Assembly (NCBI GenBank): GCA_039881045.1
Contig: JAYWVB010000014.1
Coordinates: 1 to 64,000 of the forward strand
Direction of reading: 5' to 3'
DNA length: 64,000 bases
Source of the DNA: Chaetomium olivaceum
Lineage: Eukaryota > Ascomycota > Sordariomycetes > Sordariales > Chaetomiaceae
Below the pieces are notes generated by a model. It was not told the origin of the DNA, searched no databases, and was given only the letters and a program-made list of their open reading frames with translations. Each line of letters opens with the position of its first letter. Positions within the stretch are counted from its first letter, which is position 1. The translations under genes and the position numbers were made by a program. Below are positions 34,364 to 45,233 of this stretch, piece after piece.

Positions 34364-35552
34364 GTTCGGATGGGAGACGGCATTCCATATTTACACAGCC
34401 AAGAACAATTGAAAACCTTGCCTTCTAATCTCGAGTACCCACCGCTCCCGGAGCCCGACGCAGTAAGACATGCCGAGGCCGTACGCCGTGCCCGGGGTCT
34501 GGAGATACAGTTCAATATCGGTGGGCTGGCGTGTGGATAGTTTTGAGAGAACTATATGGGCAAGCGGAAAAGATACTCAGGCCGAGGTGTTGATCAGCAG
34601 GAGTTCTACACGGATCAGCGGGAGATGTGTCGGCTCGCCCCGTGCCAAGAGAGGTCGGAGGCCGGCTTTACGGAGCGCCCCGAGACGCAGTGCTGACAGG
34701 AGATTGCGAGGTTCCCGAATGGAAAACTTCTCTTGTTGTTTCAGGTCACGTCAATGATGAGGCGGATACCGCGGGAGTGCCATAATATGATGATGGCCCT
34801 TCGGCGGATACGGGAGCGCGTTGATTGGGTTTTGCGTTGCATCGTCACTCTCCCCTCCCTTACGCGGCAGTCTACAGAAAAGGATGGTTGGGTCCAGGAC
34901 CAATACGGCGCCCGATTATGGGTGAGAAAAAACAGCTAAACCGTTGGAAGGAAATGCGGCAAGAGTAACGAGTCTCAAGCCGGTGTGAGTGATCCGGGCG
35001 CCGGCTCCGCTCCCGGAAATATGGACCCAGTCCGATAAAGTGGGGCCGTGCCAATGTGCTGAGGCCAAAGCCGAACACCAACGGAAATTAATCCGTATAA
35101 AAGAAAGTAGAAAATCAACAAAAGAAGAAGAGATGGAGCAAAAATATCAACAACTGAAATATGGAGTAAAGGAAATTTAAATAGAGGAAATGTCATTCTC
35201 CAGACTTCCGGAAAAAACTTCCATTTCGTTTCTACAACTCGAGCTTCTACACTTAAGAGTTCGGCTTGGTTTGCCCATGTGATGAGAGGCTTGGTGCTTT
35301 GCGTTTTATTTTTGTCTCTTGTAACCGCGCCGGATATATAAGCCCATACTTGTATCGCTGTGAGAGAGCTCACACTCTGAGTCCGCTGTTGACCCAATGT
35401 TTCTATGGTATCTTGATTTCAAACGCCCATGCCGCCTGTTGCTCCCCAGTTTTATCATTCCGAGGATCTTTGTGCCCAACGCCTACTCCATGTCGGAGAA
35501 ATTAAACCGATAGAGCTCGGGGTAAAAGAAAATTGAATGCGGCCAGCCCTTC
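34364..35552. other. Intergenic, 1.2 kb
   Basis: This lies upstream of the DHA1 gene and downstream of the next minus-strand gene. A purine-rich, A-rich stretch covers about 35087-35200. No supported gene is seen. Confidence 0.5.
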
Positions 35553-36966
35553 CTACCGCACCTGTGAAGATATTTGCTTTCCCCGAATTTTCCGGAAGTA
35601 TATCGCCGTGGTTCCCGGCGCGCGCGAATTGGTCTTCGGGTCATACCACGTTATGACGTCTAGAACGACGTAAGCCTTGGGCGTCTCTAACTCGATGAGC
35701 CCCGAGATGCAAACGGATCCTCGGGGAGGGTCGGCCCTGAATGGCCGTTGTTCCTTAGAGTAGGTTTGCTTTAATTGTTTCCAAGGCTGGGATGACGTAA
35801 CGGAGAGCACCATCTCCTGAAGCCACGTTTTCTGATCGGGCGTCCCCTGGTTATTCTGGCCGAGGGTCGGTTTCTCCGGCACAGGTATGGGCTTGTCGCG
35901 TGCAGTTGAGGAGCCAGCTGACGGTGCACTTGCCGAGGAAGCCATGGACCCGGGGTCGTTTACCTCTTCAGGCCGTCTGGTGGCTTGCTGGCGGATCTGC
36001 TGGAGCGCTTTCTGTACCTCGGGACCGGGGCCAGAAGGTAGAGGAGGGGGGTTCGTAGGGTTTGTTGACGTCTGAGCCCGCCCAGGTTCTTCGGAAGAAA
36101 AGCCAAAGTATCTTGCAACCTCGAGGGTGGTCTGCTTTACTGTCGCCGTACCCAGCGCCCAGAAGCCTAACGCAAGAGGCTTCGGCCACAAAACACGCTC
36201 CATTTGCTTTGCGACCCACGAGTCATAAGGCACGGTTACCAATGCCATCGCATCATTTGTAACCAGTATGCTGACATCCACGTTAGAATTGAGGCTTCCG
36301 GTTACAAAACGGGCGCCAACATGACGTACCCAGTCCGCTCATAGAGAGGTGGTGCCATGTAAGGGTAATCGATATCCATCCATAATCTGGTGACCTTCGT
36401 AGCTTGCCCCAGTCTGGATGTGAATATGGGGTTCCGCGACGCGGCGTCAAGGACGACTTGAGCTACATGAGCTACGCGGTGCGTTAGTGGTTGGACCGAG
36501 GTTTTCTTTTGGTTTGAGGGGCAGCACTGGAGGGCGGGGTGGCCTACTTCTGATTTTCCGCTGCAGTTCACGATCTTTGGACAACTTGATAAACGTCTGC
36601 CATTCAGGACTCCTTTGAGAATACGGTTGCGGGGGATACTTCTTCGTCGTCAGAGGAAGTGGGATGAAGGCTGGGTCATCGTCTTGGGTCTTGACGGTTT
36701 TCTGCTCGTCCGACGTGGCCGGCGTGACGAACAACATGATTAACTGGTAGGCTATGACACCTTTAATCACGGTTCCTCTGGAACGGACAACAGTCAACAG
36801 AAGTGCAATGTAAGATGGGGAGGATAGAGGCTCACAAGAACCAAGTAGCTGGCCTCCCTTTCCTAATCTTGACTCTCTCGACCCGGACTGTCTGCCCACC
36901 TGACAGACGAGCCGCCATCCTCGCGGAGCCGAAGAGCGTCCGGAATGGACGGGTAAGGCGTGTCAT
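35553..36966 (-). CDS. Conserved protein, putative mitochondrial membrane protein
   Basis: Four exons, 36966-36836, 36777-36548, 36471-36330 and 36270-35553, with introns of 58, 76 and 59 nt; the last has a TTCTAAC branch motif. The product is 406 residues. The N-terminus is rich in R and S and poor in acidic residues (MTRLTRPFRTLFGSARMAAR), as in mitochondrial presequences. One hydrophobic segment follows (TVIKGVIAYQLIMLFVTPAT). The middle contains VVLDAASRNPIFTSRLGQATKV, IDYPYMAPPLYERTGILVT and LVTVPYDSWVAKQMERVLWPKPLALGFWALG. A P/S/Q-rich linker leads to a C-terminal domain ending SGLIELETPKAYVVLDVITWYDPKT and TAIYFRKIRGK. I do not recognise a named family. The exon structure is coherent in phase throughout. 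It is divergent from the Vps3844 gene. Confidence 0.7.
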
Positions 36967-37547
36967 GACGACGAGTTGTGGCGCGCCAACCCGGCGGCCA
37001 AGGGAAGCGATATCGAGAAATGGACCGAGGAGCGCGGGGGCGGATCGGGAAATTCGGCGTGGTCAAGTTTCGGAGCGGAGGAGGGGACACTAGGCTGAGG
37101 TTGAGGTTACAGGGGCTGGGATAAATCTGCGATATAGTGCTTCCGTTTAGTCGCGGTGAACCGGCCGGATGTATTCGGTCGGATAATAGTTCGTAGTGGG
37201 TGTGAGGCGGCGGAGGTGTCGAGTCGAACCTGGGTTTGTCTGTCGCGATTTGGCCTCGATTTCGACCCTTCCGTATTGGAGAGCCGGGCTCGGTACCTTT
37301 GGTGGTGGGTCCGGGATGCAAGTGGGGTGGCGCTCCCTGATGCACAGACCAACTTGAACCCGTGCAGCTGCGCCGTTGCAAGGGTCGCAACCTGGAAAGC
37401 AACAGGACCAACAATCAACTGGCGTGCACGCGGGCCGACCAAGACTCGTCACCTATCCCGTCGTCTTGCAACTATCACCATATCTTCCATTCCCTCCAAT
37501 TGTCGCCCTCGCCACGTTTAAACGACATTAGGACTCGGCTGTTTACC
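36967..37547. promoter_or_regulatory. Divergent promoter region
   Basis: About 580 bp between two start codons on opposite strands, holding both promoters. No TATA box is evident and no gene is seen. Confidence 0.45.
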
Positions 37548-38886
37548 ATGAGGCTCGTCGCCGGCCTAACAGCGGCCGCTCTCTCCGGCCTCGCTGCCGC
37601 TGCAGGTCAGCAGGATGCAGAGGTCTACATGTTCCAGTCGTCATGGCAGGCTTCCACCGAGACACCGAGCATCCCCAAAGAAGTTGCCCGTCATATCTTC
37701 CTTCAAAGGGTAATTACGGGTCAATTTTTGTGTGTGTGTGCGCCGTGGTCCAATGCTGATATCCGTGAGTAGACATCGAGGCAACGATACGGCAGCGACC
37801 TGCGCGACATCCCCAGCTCCATCGACACCGAAACCGCGGTTGACCACCTTGCGAGATTCGGAAAAAGCCCAGCGCCGCTATTTACACAGACGGAAAAGAC
37901 CGATGCCTCTCAACTCGTCGTCATTATCGAGGGTGCTGCGGCCGAGCAGTCCAACCAGCTGAGAGAGAGACTGGGGCAGAAGGCCGCATTCACCATCTCC
38001 GACCCCCCTTCCGCCACTGCCAACAACCATTTGATGGCGCTCTTCCGGAACATGGGGGTAGCCTCATCTCATCAATGCGGCCTATCGGCGACGATCAACC
38101 CGTTCGATACAGATTGCTGGTCGGGCCCGTCTTCAGTTGTCAAATACGACTTGCGATCGGTTAGCCACCCCTCCCGTTTGTTCCCATAAGCTAAGCTTGC
38201 TGACATACTCCAAAACACAGTCTCCCAAGACATTCGACTCGCTATTTGACAACCTCTCCCGATTGGACAAATTTGTGGCTGACGGCGATCTCAACGCCAT
38301 GCTCGTGGTCCTGCCCGAATCCAGCCGCTCGTCCAAGCTCAGCCACTGGAGCGCCGCGGCCGCAGGAACAGGCTCTGACCTCCGCCGCCGGCGCGACGCC
38401 GAGATGGTCATCTCGGACCAAGACCACACACAGGCCAAGACCACCTCGGCGCCCTCCAACGCGCCCGCGGCGCCAGGCGGCGGCGACTCCGAGCCCCGCC
38501 GCACCAAGGCCATCCCGCAGTGCTTCCCGTCGCTCAAGAGCTGCACGACCGGGACCGACTCCTGCTCGGGCCATGGCGAGTGCGTCGACAAGTACAGCCG
38601 CGGCAACGCCAGCAGCTCCGACGACACTCCGGCGGCGAGCTGCTTCGCGTGCGTGTGCAGGCCTTCGGTCGTCGATCGTGAGGGCGCCCGGACCAAGGGC
38701 CGCAAGACGATCCAGTGGGGTGGCAGCATGTGCCAGAAGGAGGACATCAGCGTGCAGTTTTGGATGCTTGCCGGCTTTACCATCACCATCGTTGGCGCTG
38801 TGTCGTTTGCGATTAGCATGCTTTTTAGCGTTGGCGAGGAGACACTGCCTGGTGTCATTGGCGCTGGCGTAAGCAGGTCCAAGTGA
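37548..38886 (+). CDS. Vps3844-type (DUF3844) vacuolar sorting/ER membrane protein
   Basis: Three exons, 37548-37709, 37773-38159 and 38221-38886, with introns of 63 and 61 nt; 404 residues. A signal peptide (MRLVAGLTAAALSGLAAAAG) precedes a lumenal domain (DAEVYMFQSSW, LVVIIEGAAAEQS). Near the C-terminus comes a Cys-rich, EGF-like block: CFPSLKSC, CSGHGECVDKY, CFACVCRPS and MCQKED, followed by one transmembrane helix (FWMLAGFTITIVGAVSFAISML) and a short cytosolic tail. This layout is that of the fungal Vps3844/DUF3844 family, linked to vacuolar protein sorting in the secretory pathway. All exon junctions keep phase 0. Confidence 0.85.
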
Positions 38887-39138
38887 TTGGCGGGCTGAGG
38901 GGATGTTGTACTGTCTTTTGTGTTGCCACTCGTCGTGGAGGGCGTGAGTGTTCGTTGGGAGATTTCGGGTGTACCATAGTCATCGGCGTCGGCATGGCAG
39001 ATACGGGTTGAATTCATCGTTCCTAGACTATCAAGATCACAATGTATTTGGATATTTCCCATCTCTGCCGCGCTGGAACTGATGTCGACTTGACATTACT
39101 TTCGACTTAATATTACAACACCAAACAACGAGGTCTCG

Positions 39139-40749
39139 TCAAACCATCTCGATATCATCCCGCCTTGCAGGTGTCGCACCAAAGCTCTCCAGACCCCGTT
39201 CCGCCGGTAAGTCGCCCGTGACCCCTAGGGGAAATGACCTCAATGGCGACTGGGCGACATCTACATTCCCCCCGGCGCTTGCTACAACAGCCTGGTATTT
39301 GGCGCCCGCCTGGTTCAAGATTTCCTGAACTTCCTTTTCGCGCGTAAGGATATCCTGCTTTTCCTTTTCGAGGTCCCCTATCCTCCGCTGCTTTTGTGTG
39401 ACGTCGTTCTCTAGCCCCTGCACTATCTCCCGCATACGCTGCAGTACCTCGTTCAACTTGGGCAGCGGCTTCATGCGTGGGATGGCATCCAACCCACCGG
39501 CTCCGTCCATGTCATCGTGGTCGTCATCGGGCCGGTGTAGCCCATCCATGCCCGCGCGCCGCTGTGCAGCCTCATATGCGGCCCGCCGTTCAGCCTCGCT
39601 GTCGTCGCTCTCAGCGTCAGACCCATCCTCAGCAGCTTGGATCAGATCTGCCATCTCCTTCCTGTGGCGCCGGACCGCGTCTCGCTCGGCCTTCTTGCCA
39701 AGCGCTAACCCGCCATCGGAGACAAACTCGTCGTATCCTTCGCCAAGATCTTCATCCTCGGCGATCAACCGGGAATCTTTCTTTTTCTTGGGGAAGTCTA
39801 TCGTGACCCGCCCACTTTGGGGCTCCTCGTTGTCGGACCCGTCGTCGAATGAAATAAAATCTGCCTGCTTGGCTAGCCGCGCCCGCCGTTCCTTGCGCTC
39901 GCGAATTTCGGCTTCGGTGAGAACCTGGGCGGTTGTTCCTTGCGTTAATTGTGGGTTTGCAACGTCTGTAGACTGCACGACCAACGCGCCCTCTAACTCG
40001 GACTGGTCCAGATCCATTTCATCTCCGTCATCGTGAATCTGCAAGAATGCCAAATTTTGCGGTGTTTTGGGAGTCGAGCTCTGTAATTCTTCCAGGTATT
40101 CCTTGCTGTATTTCGGTCCCTCTTCCTGGGCCCCAAAGCGCATTGGGAGGCTGCCCGCCAGATTTTGGAGAGATGCCGACTTGCGAAGCGCGTTGTTTTC
40201 GAGTAAGCGCTGGCCAAGAGGCTTCTTTGGTATAAAGGGTTTGACGACCGTCCCACCGGTATCGTCGTCAGCCTTGTCTCCTACGACCTCGCCTGGTCCA
40301 AACGAGAGGCGGGATGACGCGGGGCGCCTTTTCACTTTTGTCGAGCTCGATCGGCCGAGTGTAGGACGTATGACGACGGGCGCACCAGATCCATCCTCGC
40401 CACCCTGGTCATCGCCTGTCGCAGAGGCGGGTGCCGATACCGATCCACTCTCGTCATCATTGACGTTGATGCTCTTGCGTAGGGCGGAGGATTTGGCGGG
40501 CTTGTTACGACCAAACTTGATGCGCCCTTGGGGCGCCGATTCTGTCGGCAGCGCATCAGCTCGTTCGCTCTTTGTAGGAGTAATCAGCAACGGAGGGCGC
40601 CTCAGAGATGCTTGGGCAGTGGCAATCAACAACTTACGGTCGCTTTCCTCCTCGTCGCCGGCGCTGGATGACGCTTTCAGGTTGTTATCTCCGTCATCGT
40701 CAAACGTCTGGATGATGCGTGCCTTCCTTTTTGGACCGAAGGAGCTCAT
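39139..40749 (-). CDS. NTR2-like spliceosome disassembly factor (nineteen-complex-related protein 2)
   Basis: A single exon of 536 residues from MSSFGPKRKARIIQ (an ATG four codons upstream is also in frame). Hydrophilic, with many acidic runs. The N-terminal KRKARIIQTFDDD and the repeated SSALRKS and NALRKSASLQNLAG stretches, the acidic centre with DFISFDDGSD and SRLIAEDEDLGEGYDEFVSDG, and a C-terminal coiled coil (KPLPKLNEVLQRMREIVQGLE, EKEKQDILTREKEVQEILNQ) agree with the fungal NTR2/GC-rich-factor-like family. That family helps Prp43 take spliced introns and spliceosomes apart in the nucleus. A GTAAGT at about 40638 could suggest an intron, but no acceptor keeps the frame at a usable distance, so I leave it intronless. 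It shares a 248-bp promoter region with the SmG gene. Confidence 0.75.
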   Translation of the reverse strand: MSSFGPKRKARIIQTFDDDGDNNLKASSSAGDEEESDRKLLIATAQASLRRPPLLITPTKSERADALPTESAPQGRIKFGRNKPAKSSALRKSINVNDDESGSVSAPASATGDDQGGEDGSGAPVVIRPTLGRSSSTKVKRRPASSRLSFGPGEVVGDKADDDTGGTVVKPFIPKKPLGQRLLENNALRKSASLQNLAGSLPMRFGAQEEGPKYSKEYLEELQSSTPKTPQNLAFLQIHDDGDEMDLDQSELEGALVVQSTDVANPQLTQGTTAQVLTEAEIRERKERRARLAKQADFISFDDGSDNEEPQSGRVTIDFPKKKKDSRLIAEDEDLGEGYDEFVSDGGLALGKKAERDAVRRHRKEMADLIQAAEDGSDAESDDSEAERRAAYEAAQRRAGMDGLHRPDDDHDDMDGAGGLDAIPRMKPLPKLNEVLQRMREIVQGLENDVTQKQRRIGDLEKEKQDILTREKEVQEILNQAGAKYQAVVASAGGNVDVAQSPLRSFPLGVTGDLPAERGLESFGATPARRDDIEMV

Positions 40750-40997
40750 GATCGCACGCAAAACCGGGCTTTCTTAGATTCGGAACGTTACCAGAAGCTG
40801 TAAATAGGAATGGGCTCTTTCGAACACTGGCAGCCGCCAAGGTTGTTTCCCGTGGCTTATCATTGTTATCGGTGCCACACGTGACATCACTTTACCTCTC
40901 CAGATTTCCAGACTCGGGCACGCGCCAGAGAGAGCACCCACCCCGAAACTATCGCCAACAACTGCTCTCCAACAACGGACGGCATCCTACGACGAAG

Positions 40998-41429
40998 ATG
41001 GCACCTGCACAACCAGAACTCAAGAAGGTGCGTGATCTTTCCCTTATCAGTTGGGCACGGTTGCAGAACTTTTGCAGCTACAAATTTATTCTACAATACC
41101 TACTTCCGATCACCCTGTTGATTGATCAATACTAACTAACCCGTCGCGCTACAACAGTACCTCGACAAGCGCCTATTTGTCCAGCTGAACGGTAGCCGCA
41201 AGGTCCTTGGTGTCCTCCGTGGATACGATGTATGACCGCTTCAGAATCCCGAAGAATGATAGAAACTGACGGCATTCAGGTCTTCCTCAACATTGTCCTA
41301 GACGACGCCGTCGAAGAGAAGGATAACGGAGAAAAAGTAAAGCTTGGCATGGTTGTCATCCGCGGAAATTCAGTCGTCATGCTGGAGGCCCTCGAGAGGA
41401 TTGGTGGCGACGATCGAGGCGGTCGCTAA
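40998..41429 (+). CDS. Small nuclear ribonucleoprotein SmG
   Basis: Three exons, 40998-41027, 41158-41229 and 41280-41429; the introns are 130 nt (branch ACTAAC) and 50 nt. The product is 83 residues, the normal size. The Sm fold is clear: LDKRLFVQLNGSRKVLGVLRGYD is Sm motif 1, FLNIVLDDAVE follows, and GMVVIRGNSVVMLEAL is Sm motif 2. SmG is one of the seven proteins of the Sm ring on U1, U2, U4 and U5 snRNAs. The adjacent NTR2-like gene also belongs to splicing; the two are divergent and could share a promoter. Confidence 0.95.
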
Positions 41430-41626
41430 GCCGCTGGCATGACGCATCTTGCTAAAGTGGCTGCGGGATGGACTATGGCCGTCAACGGACATGTCAGGGC
41501 TGTTATTTCCGCGCTGGGATGCTGGAGGAATGAGCTTTCGGTGCACAGCGTCCATCTCGGCGGTACACAACGGGGACACGGGGTTGGACAGGTCGGATGT
41601 GGCGGCGAAAGATACCCAGATACCCG

Positions 41627-42156
41627 TTACCTATCCTCCGCCCGCCATCTTTGCTCGTCATAGCCGTCCATCATACCTCCACCATACATTTTCACCCAGC
41701 CCCGGATACCGCCGATCATCACTTGCGACCCCAAGTCACCACCGACCTCGTCGACATAGTCCTGCAACCATGCTGCACAACGGGGACCTCGGCCAAGGGA
41801 GGAACCTATCACACAGGGGAATTGGGCATGGTCAGCGCCTCGGACTCGGACGCTTAGGCATGCAGACTCACCACAATAAAAGATAACCCTCCGGATACCC
41901 GCTTGCTTGCACAGGCCATACAAAGTCTTGCGTGTCGGGTAGAAGCTGTGGGCCGGCAAATTCATGGCCCACGAACGGTTCCTCCTATGCAGTCACCACG
42001 ACGTGCGTCCACTAGCAAGAAGTCTTGTTGCTTGTTGGGGGACATCTCCTGGCTGTGAAGCAGTTCGAAGACCTCTTGGGGCTCGACCTGAATTGCGGTT
42101 GATATCGGCTCGGAAAAATCCGTCCACCACGGCGTACCGTCTTCTCGCCGGGCCAT
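41627..42156 (-). CDS. Rhodanese-fold phosphatase/arsenate-reductase-like protein (frame break)
   Basis: Two exons, 42156-41872 and 41805-41627, with a 66-nt intron (donor GTGAGT). Family segments are PWWTDFSEP, DFLLVDARRGDC, GGTVRG, NLPAHSFYPTRKTL, the CX5R active loop in FYCGSSLGRGPR, and GGIRGWVK near the end. This is the Cdc25/Acr2-like rhodanese group, which includes arsenate reductases. At about 41966-41970 the frame breaks between GGTVRG and MNLPAH at a run of three G; one more base would restore it, giving about 154 residues. I chose MARREDGTPWW (42156) because the homologous part begins there. The frame stays open upstream to 42351 and encodes a His-rich stretch (HSHDHGHTHGHAHEH) that may be real or merely a GTGCGT-type repeat in the leader. 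It is convergent with SmG. Confidence 0.8.
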
Positions 42157-43022
42157 CTTCAGGCAGTGCTCGTGTGCGTGCCCGTGCGTGTGTCCATGAT
42201 CGTGGCTGTGGAGTATTCGATCGTTTACCATTGTACGATCCCCAGCGAACTTGATTATGTGATGCCTTGGTAAACAAAACCTCGCGGGCCAACTAGTCGC
42301 TGTTATTGAAAGTGAAGGTTGACAGTGGGCGTCAAGCAGACGGTAGTTCATACAACAACTTCGACCACCCCGTAAAAACCGGCACCCTTGCTACGTGAGA
42401 ATACCCTTTATGGAATATAGTTATCACGTTTGATTACGAAGGCGTGGAACCGAAATCCTTGGCGGCTGCTCTCATCCCTCCAGGCTACCATATATGATCC
42501 GCTTTCTAGAATCCTAGCTGCATAACCCAGAACATATTGATGTACATTGCGGATATTAGGGACGTACATGGCTACATGTTACCCTCGGCGAGCCTCAAGC
42601 CCATGCCAAACCCATTTTGAACCGTGAGGGGGCTGCCACGTCACTTTGCCTTTATCCGCATGTCCAGACATACCAGAGCAGTCGTCGTTTATCCGGCTCC
42701 ATAACAGACGGCATGAACAGATCAACAAATCTGCGAGAAACTTGGACAGCATGGATCTCATGGCCGAGTCCCTGTCCAAAGGTGGGAGTTCGGCGCAACT
42801 TGGACCTCGAATCGAACCAAATGCTCCTCAAATTTCACGGCGTTATCTTGCCCGTACTATTTTATGACTCGAAGAATGGTCCTGTAGAGGTGAGGGCTCA
42901 ACTCTGCTCGAGCCAGCCTCAGTTTTCAAATGCAAGGGCGGGCACGTTCATGAATGTACATGCACACATCCACACAAACGCTACGCCATGATATGCCGTG
43001 TTACGACACCCTGCGCCATGAT
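42157..43022. other. Intergenic, upstream of the rhodanese gene
   Basis: This region contains the leader of the rhodanese gene, including the His-codon-rich frame at 42157-42231, and then AT-richer DNA up to the stop codon of the WW-domain gene. No other gene is supported. Confidence 0.5.
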
Positions 43023-44359
43023 CTACTCTTCTTCGTAATACGCCTCCTCATACTCCTCCTGGTACTCCTCACGAGCCTCCTCGAGCTCCTCCCGCTCACT
43101 ACTGCTAGCCGAGGAGCTGGCGGCGTCCTCGAGGGCCTCCTCGTAGTCGTCGCGGGCCTCGCGCAGTGATTCGCGGTCGCTGCTGTCGATCTCCTCGCCG
43201 TAGGCGTTGTGGGTCGGAATGACGCCGGCCCCGTACCCGTCGTCGGCGGGCGGCGCGGGAGGCGGCGCTTCGTTGTAGTAGTAGTTGTTGGTCTCGTAGA
43301 CAATCGTGGTCGGGGCGGGATCCGGATCCGGGGCGGGGCTGTAGGCGGTGGCGGCGGCGGCGGCCGGGGCGGCAGCGTACGCGGCTTGGTTGCTGCTGCT
43401 GTGATGCTCGTCGTCTGAGGAGGAATCGTCACCTTGAAGGGGAAGGGTCAGTGGGGGATCCTTTTCAAGCCTGACAGAAAAGGATAACGTACCAAGTTGG
43501 TGGGCGATCACGGCACCAGCAATAGCACCCACGGCGAGGCCACCGGCAGCGCCCATCATCATACCGCTATGGCTCTTCTTTTCCTTGTGACCCTCGCGCT
43601 GGTCATCGTGACCTGGGCTGGCGTATCCGCCGCCGTACGGGCTAGGTTGGCCGTAACCCGGCTGACCGCCATAACCAGGTTGACCGCCGTAGCCAGGCTG
43701 AGGGGCACCATAGGGACTACCATAGCCTGAGCCCGGTGTGGGAACACCAGGGGTGGGGGCACCATGGGGGAAGTAACCACCACCCGGGGTGTCATGACCG
43801 CGGCTATCATCCCCGTGAGGACGAGGAGAGGAGTGATCGTAGCCGGGAACTTCCCACTGAGAGCGTCCGCTAGACTCCTCTACATCTGTGGTGTGTGTTA
43901 GTCGGCTTGGTCCATTACAAACACATCTCACGAAAAAACAGCAAACTCACAGTACCAGCGCTGGTAATGGTCATCCCAGCGCGGAATCCAGCCAGAGGGA
44001 ATCGGAGGCTTGTCGGCCGGCGGGGTGTACGGAGGCGGAGGGCGGGGCCCGGCCTCGGGGGGGTAGGCGTAAGGGGTTTGGGGCGGTGGCGAGGAGTAGT
44101 CCGACTGGCGAGGCGGAGGAGGCGAGTAGGGATCGCCCTGGGGATGGGGAGGGGATTGGTAGTGACCCGAGTAGGGCTGAGGACTGGGATGACCGTATCC
44201 CTGGGAACCCTGGGGTGGGTATTGATTGGGGGGATACGGATTTACACCGTCGCGGTTGGCAGAGGAAGCATCATCCTTGCGGTTGTCTTTGTTGTCTCCG
44301 AGGCCCAAGCGGCCAAGGTCATCGGCGATGCCGTCGGTAAACTTTTTGAAGAAGGCCAT
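43023..44359 (-). CDS. WW-domain, proline/glycine/tyrosine-rich protein
   Basis: Three exons, 44359-43951, 43885-43493 and 43432-43023, with introns of 65 nt (branch CTAAC) and 60 nt; 403 residues. The first half is rich in P, Y, Q and S. A WW domain spans the first junction: GWIPRWDDHYQRWYYVE then SGRSQWEVP, with both conserved Trp. It is followed by GYGGQPGYGGQPGYG repeats, a basic patch (REGHKEKKSHSG), then a glycine-zipper-like hydrophobic stretch (MMMGAAGGLAVGAIAGAVIA). The C-terminus is acidic with D/E/S/Y runs. WW domains bind proline-rich ligands; the zipper suggests membrane association. Function unknown. It is divergent from the metacaspase gene, whose N-terminus has a similar composition. 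Confidence 0.82.
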
Positions 44360-45233
44360 GCAGCGTTGAGGTACGTAACCGTAGAGGCAAAAAATGGGGA
44401 AAGAACTGGAGAAATTGTCTCAGGTGAAGAAACCAGAGCTGAATATTTCTAACTGGGCGGTAGCTTCTGATTTTATGACTGGTGTGCTGGCTCCCTCGTT
44501 GGCTCCCTTGTTGGCTCCCTCCCAGAGATGGAGCAAGTTGTGAAGTCCCCTGGGCAACCCGAAATGGAAACTTGGAGGGGTTCACCCCACTACAAAAGCG
44601 CACATGGAACACCCGCGAACCCGCGGTCGTATCACAACGGCCCGTCAAGTTGTGGGTCAAAGAATCAAGTGGTAGTCAAATGCATGCTCCCTCTTTGCCG
44701 CGCACTCAAGCCATGCAGCCAAGCAGCCAAGCAGCGAGTGCTTGGAAGAGAAACGAAGTGGCAGGTGGAATGTGGGATGTTTAAGGCATCAGCAGGCCGA
44801 ACCACCCGAATTGAAGCGGTAGGGGTCTTGGCATCTGATGGCGAGCGACCTACCATATCCAGGGTCTCAGGGTCTCAGGGCCCGATTTTTGTTCCCATTT
44901 CCGTCCCATTTCCACCTTTCAGCTCCTGCGCCCCACCAATGTCAGACGCCCCACCAAGCCAACCTCCCCGACCGACAGCCGCTCTCCCAGCGAAACCGAA
45001 GCTTGGCCCCGCATATTTTGCCCCGCGTCGGCCGCTCTGCCGCGTCCCGCTGAGAAGAGACCGACCCGACCTCAACCTGACTTCCCGCATGATTTTGAGG
45101 CAGCCTGCTCACCGTCATTAACGTTGCCCGACTCACCTTTGACCAGGGGATATATTTTCTGAACAAAATCACGAGTGACCCCCGAAATTTAATCATCATC
45201 AATTTTTTACAACCTTTTTCCGGTCGCTGCAGC
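44360..45233. promoter_or_regulatory. Divergent region between WW protein and metacaspase
   Basis: About 870 bp holding both promoters. CT-rich stretches lie at the right end, before the metacaspase start. The short frames present have no family features. Confidence 0.45.

Noticed and set aside
36271..36329. Acceptor at AAG about 24 nt earlier in the third intron of the mitochondrial-like gene
   Set aside because: It would give a 35-nt intron; the CAG acceptor after a TTCTAAC branch gives 59 nt and keeps the frame.
38246..38872. 208-codon plus-strand frame
   Set aside because: It is a shifted frame within the Vps3844 exon, made of S/P/R/A runs.
40600..40640. GTAAGT donor in the NTR2-like gene as an intron
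   Set aside because: The only acceptors that keep the frame would make an intron of about 27 nt, too short to splice.
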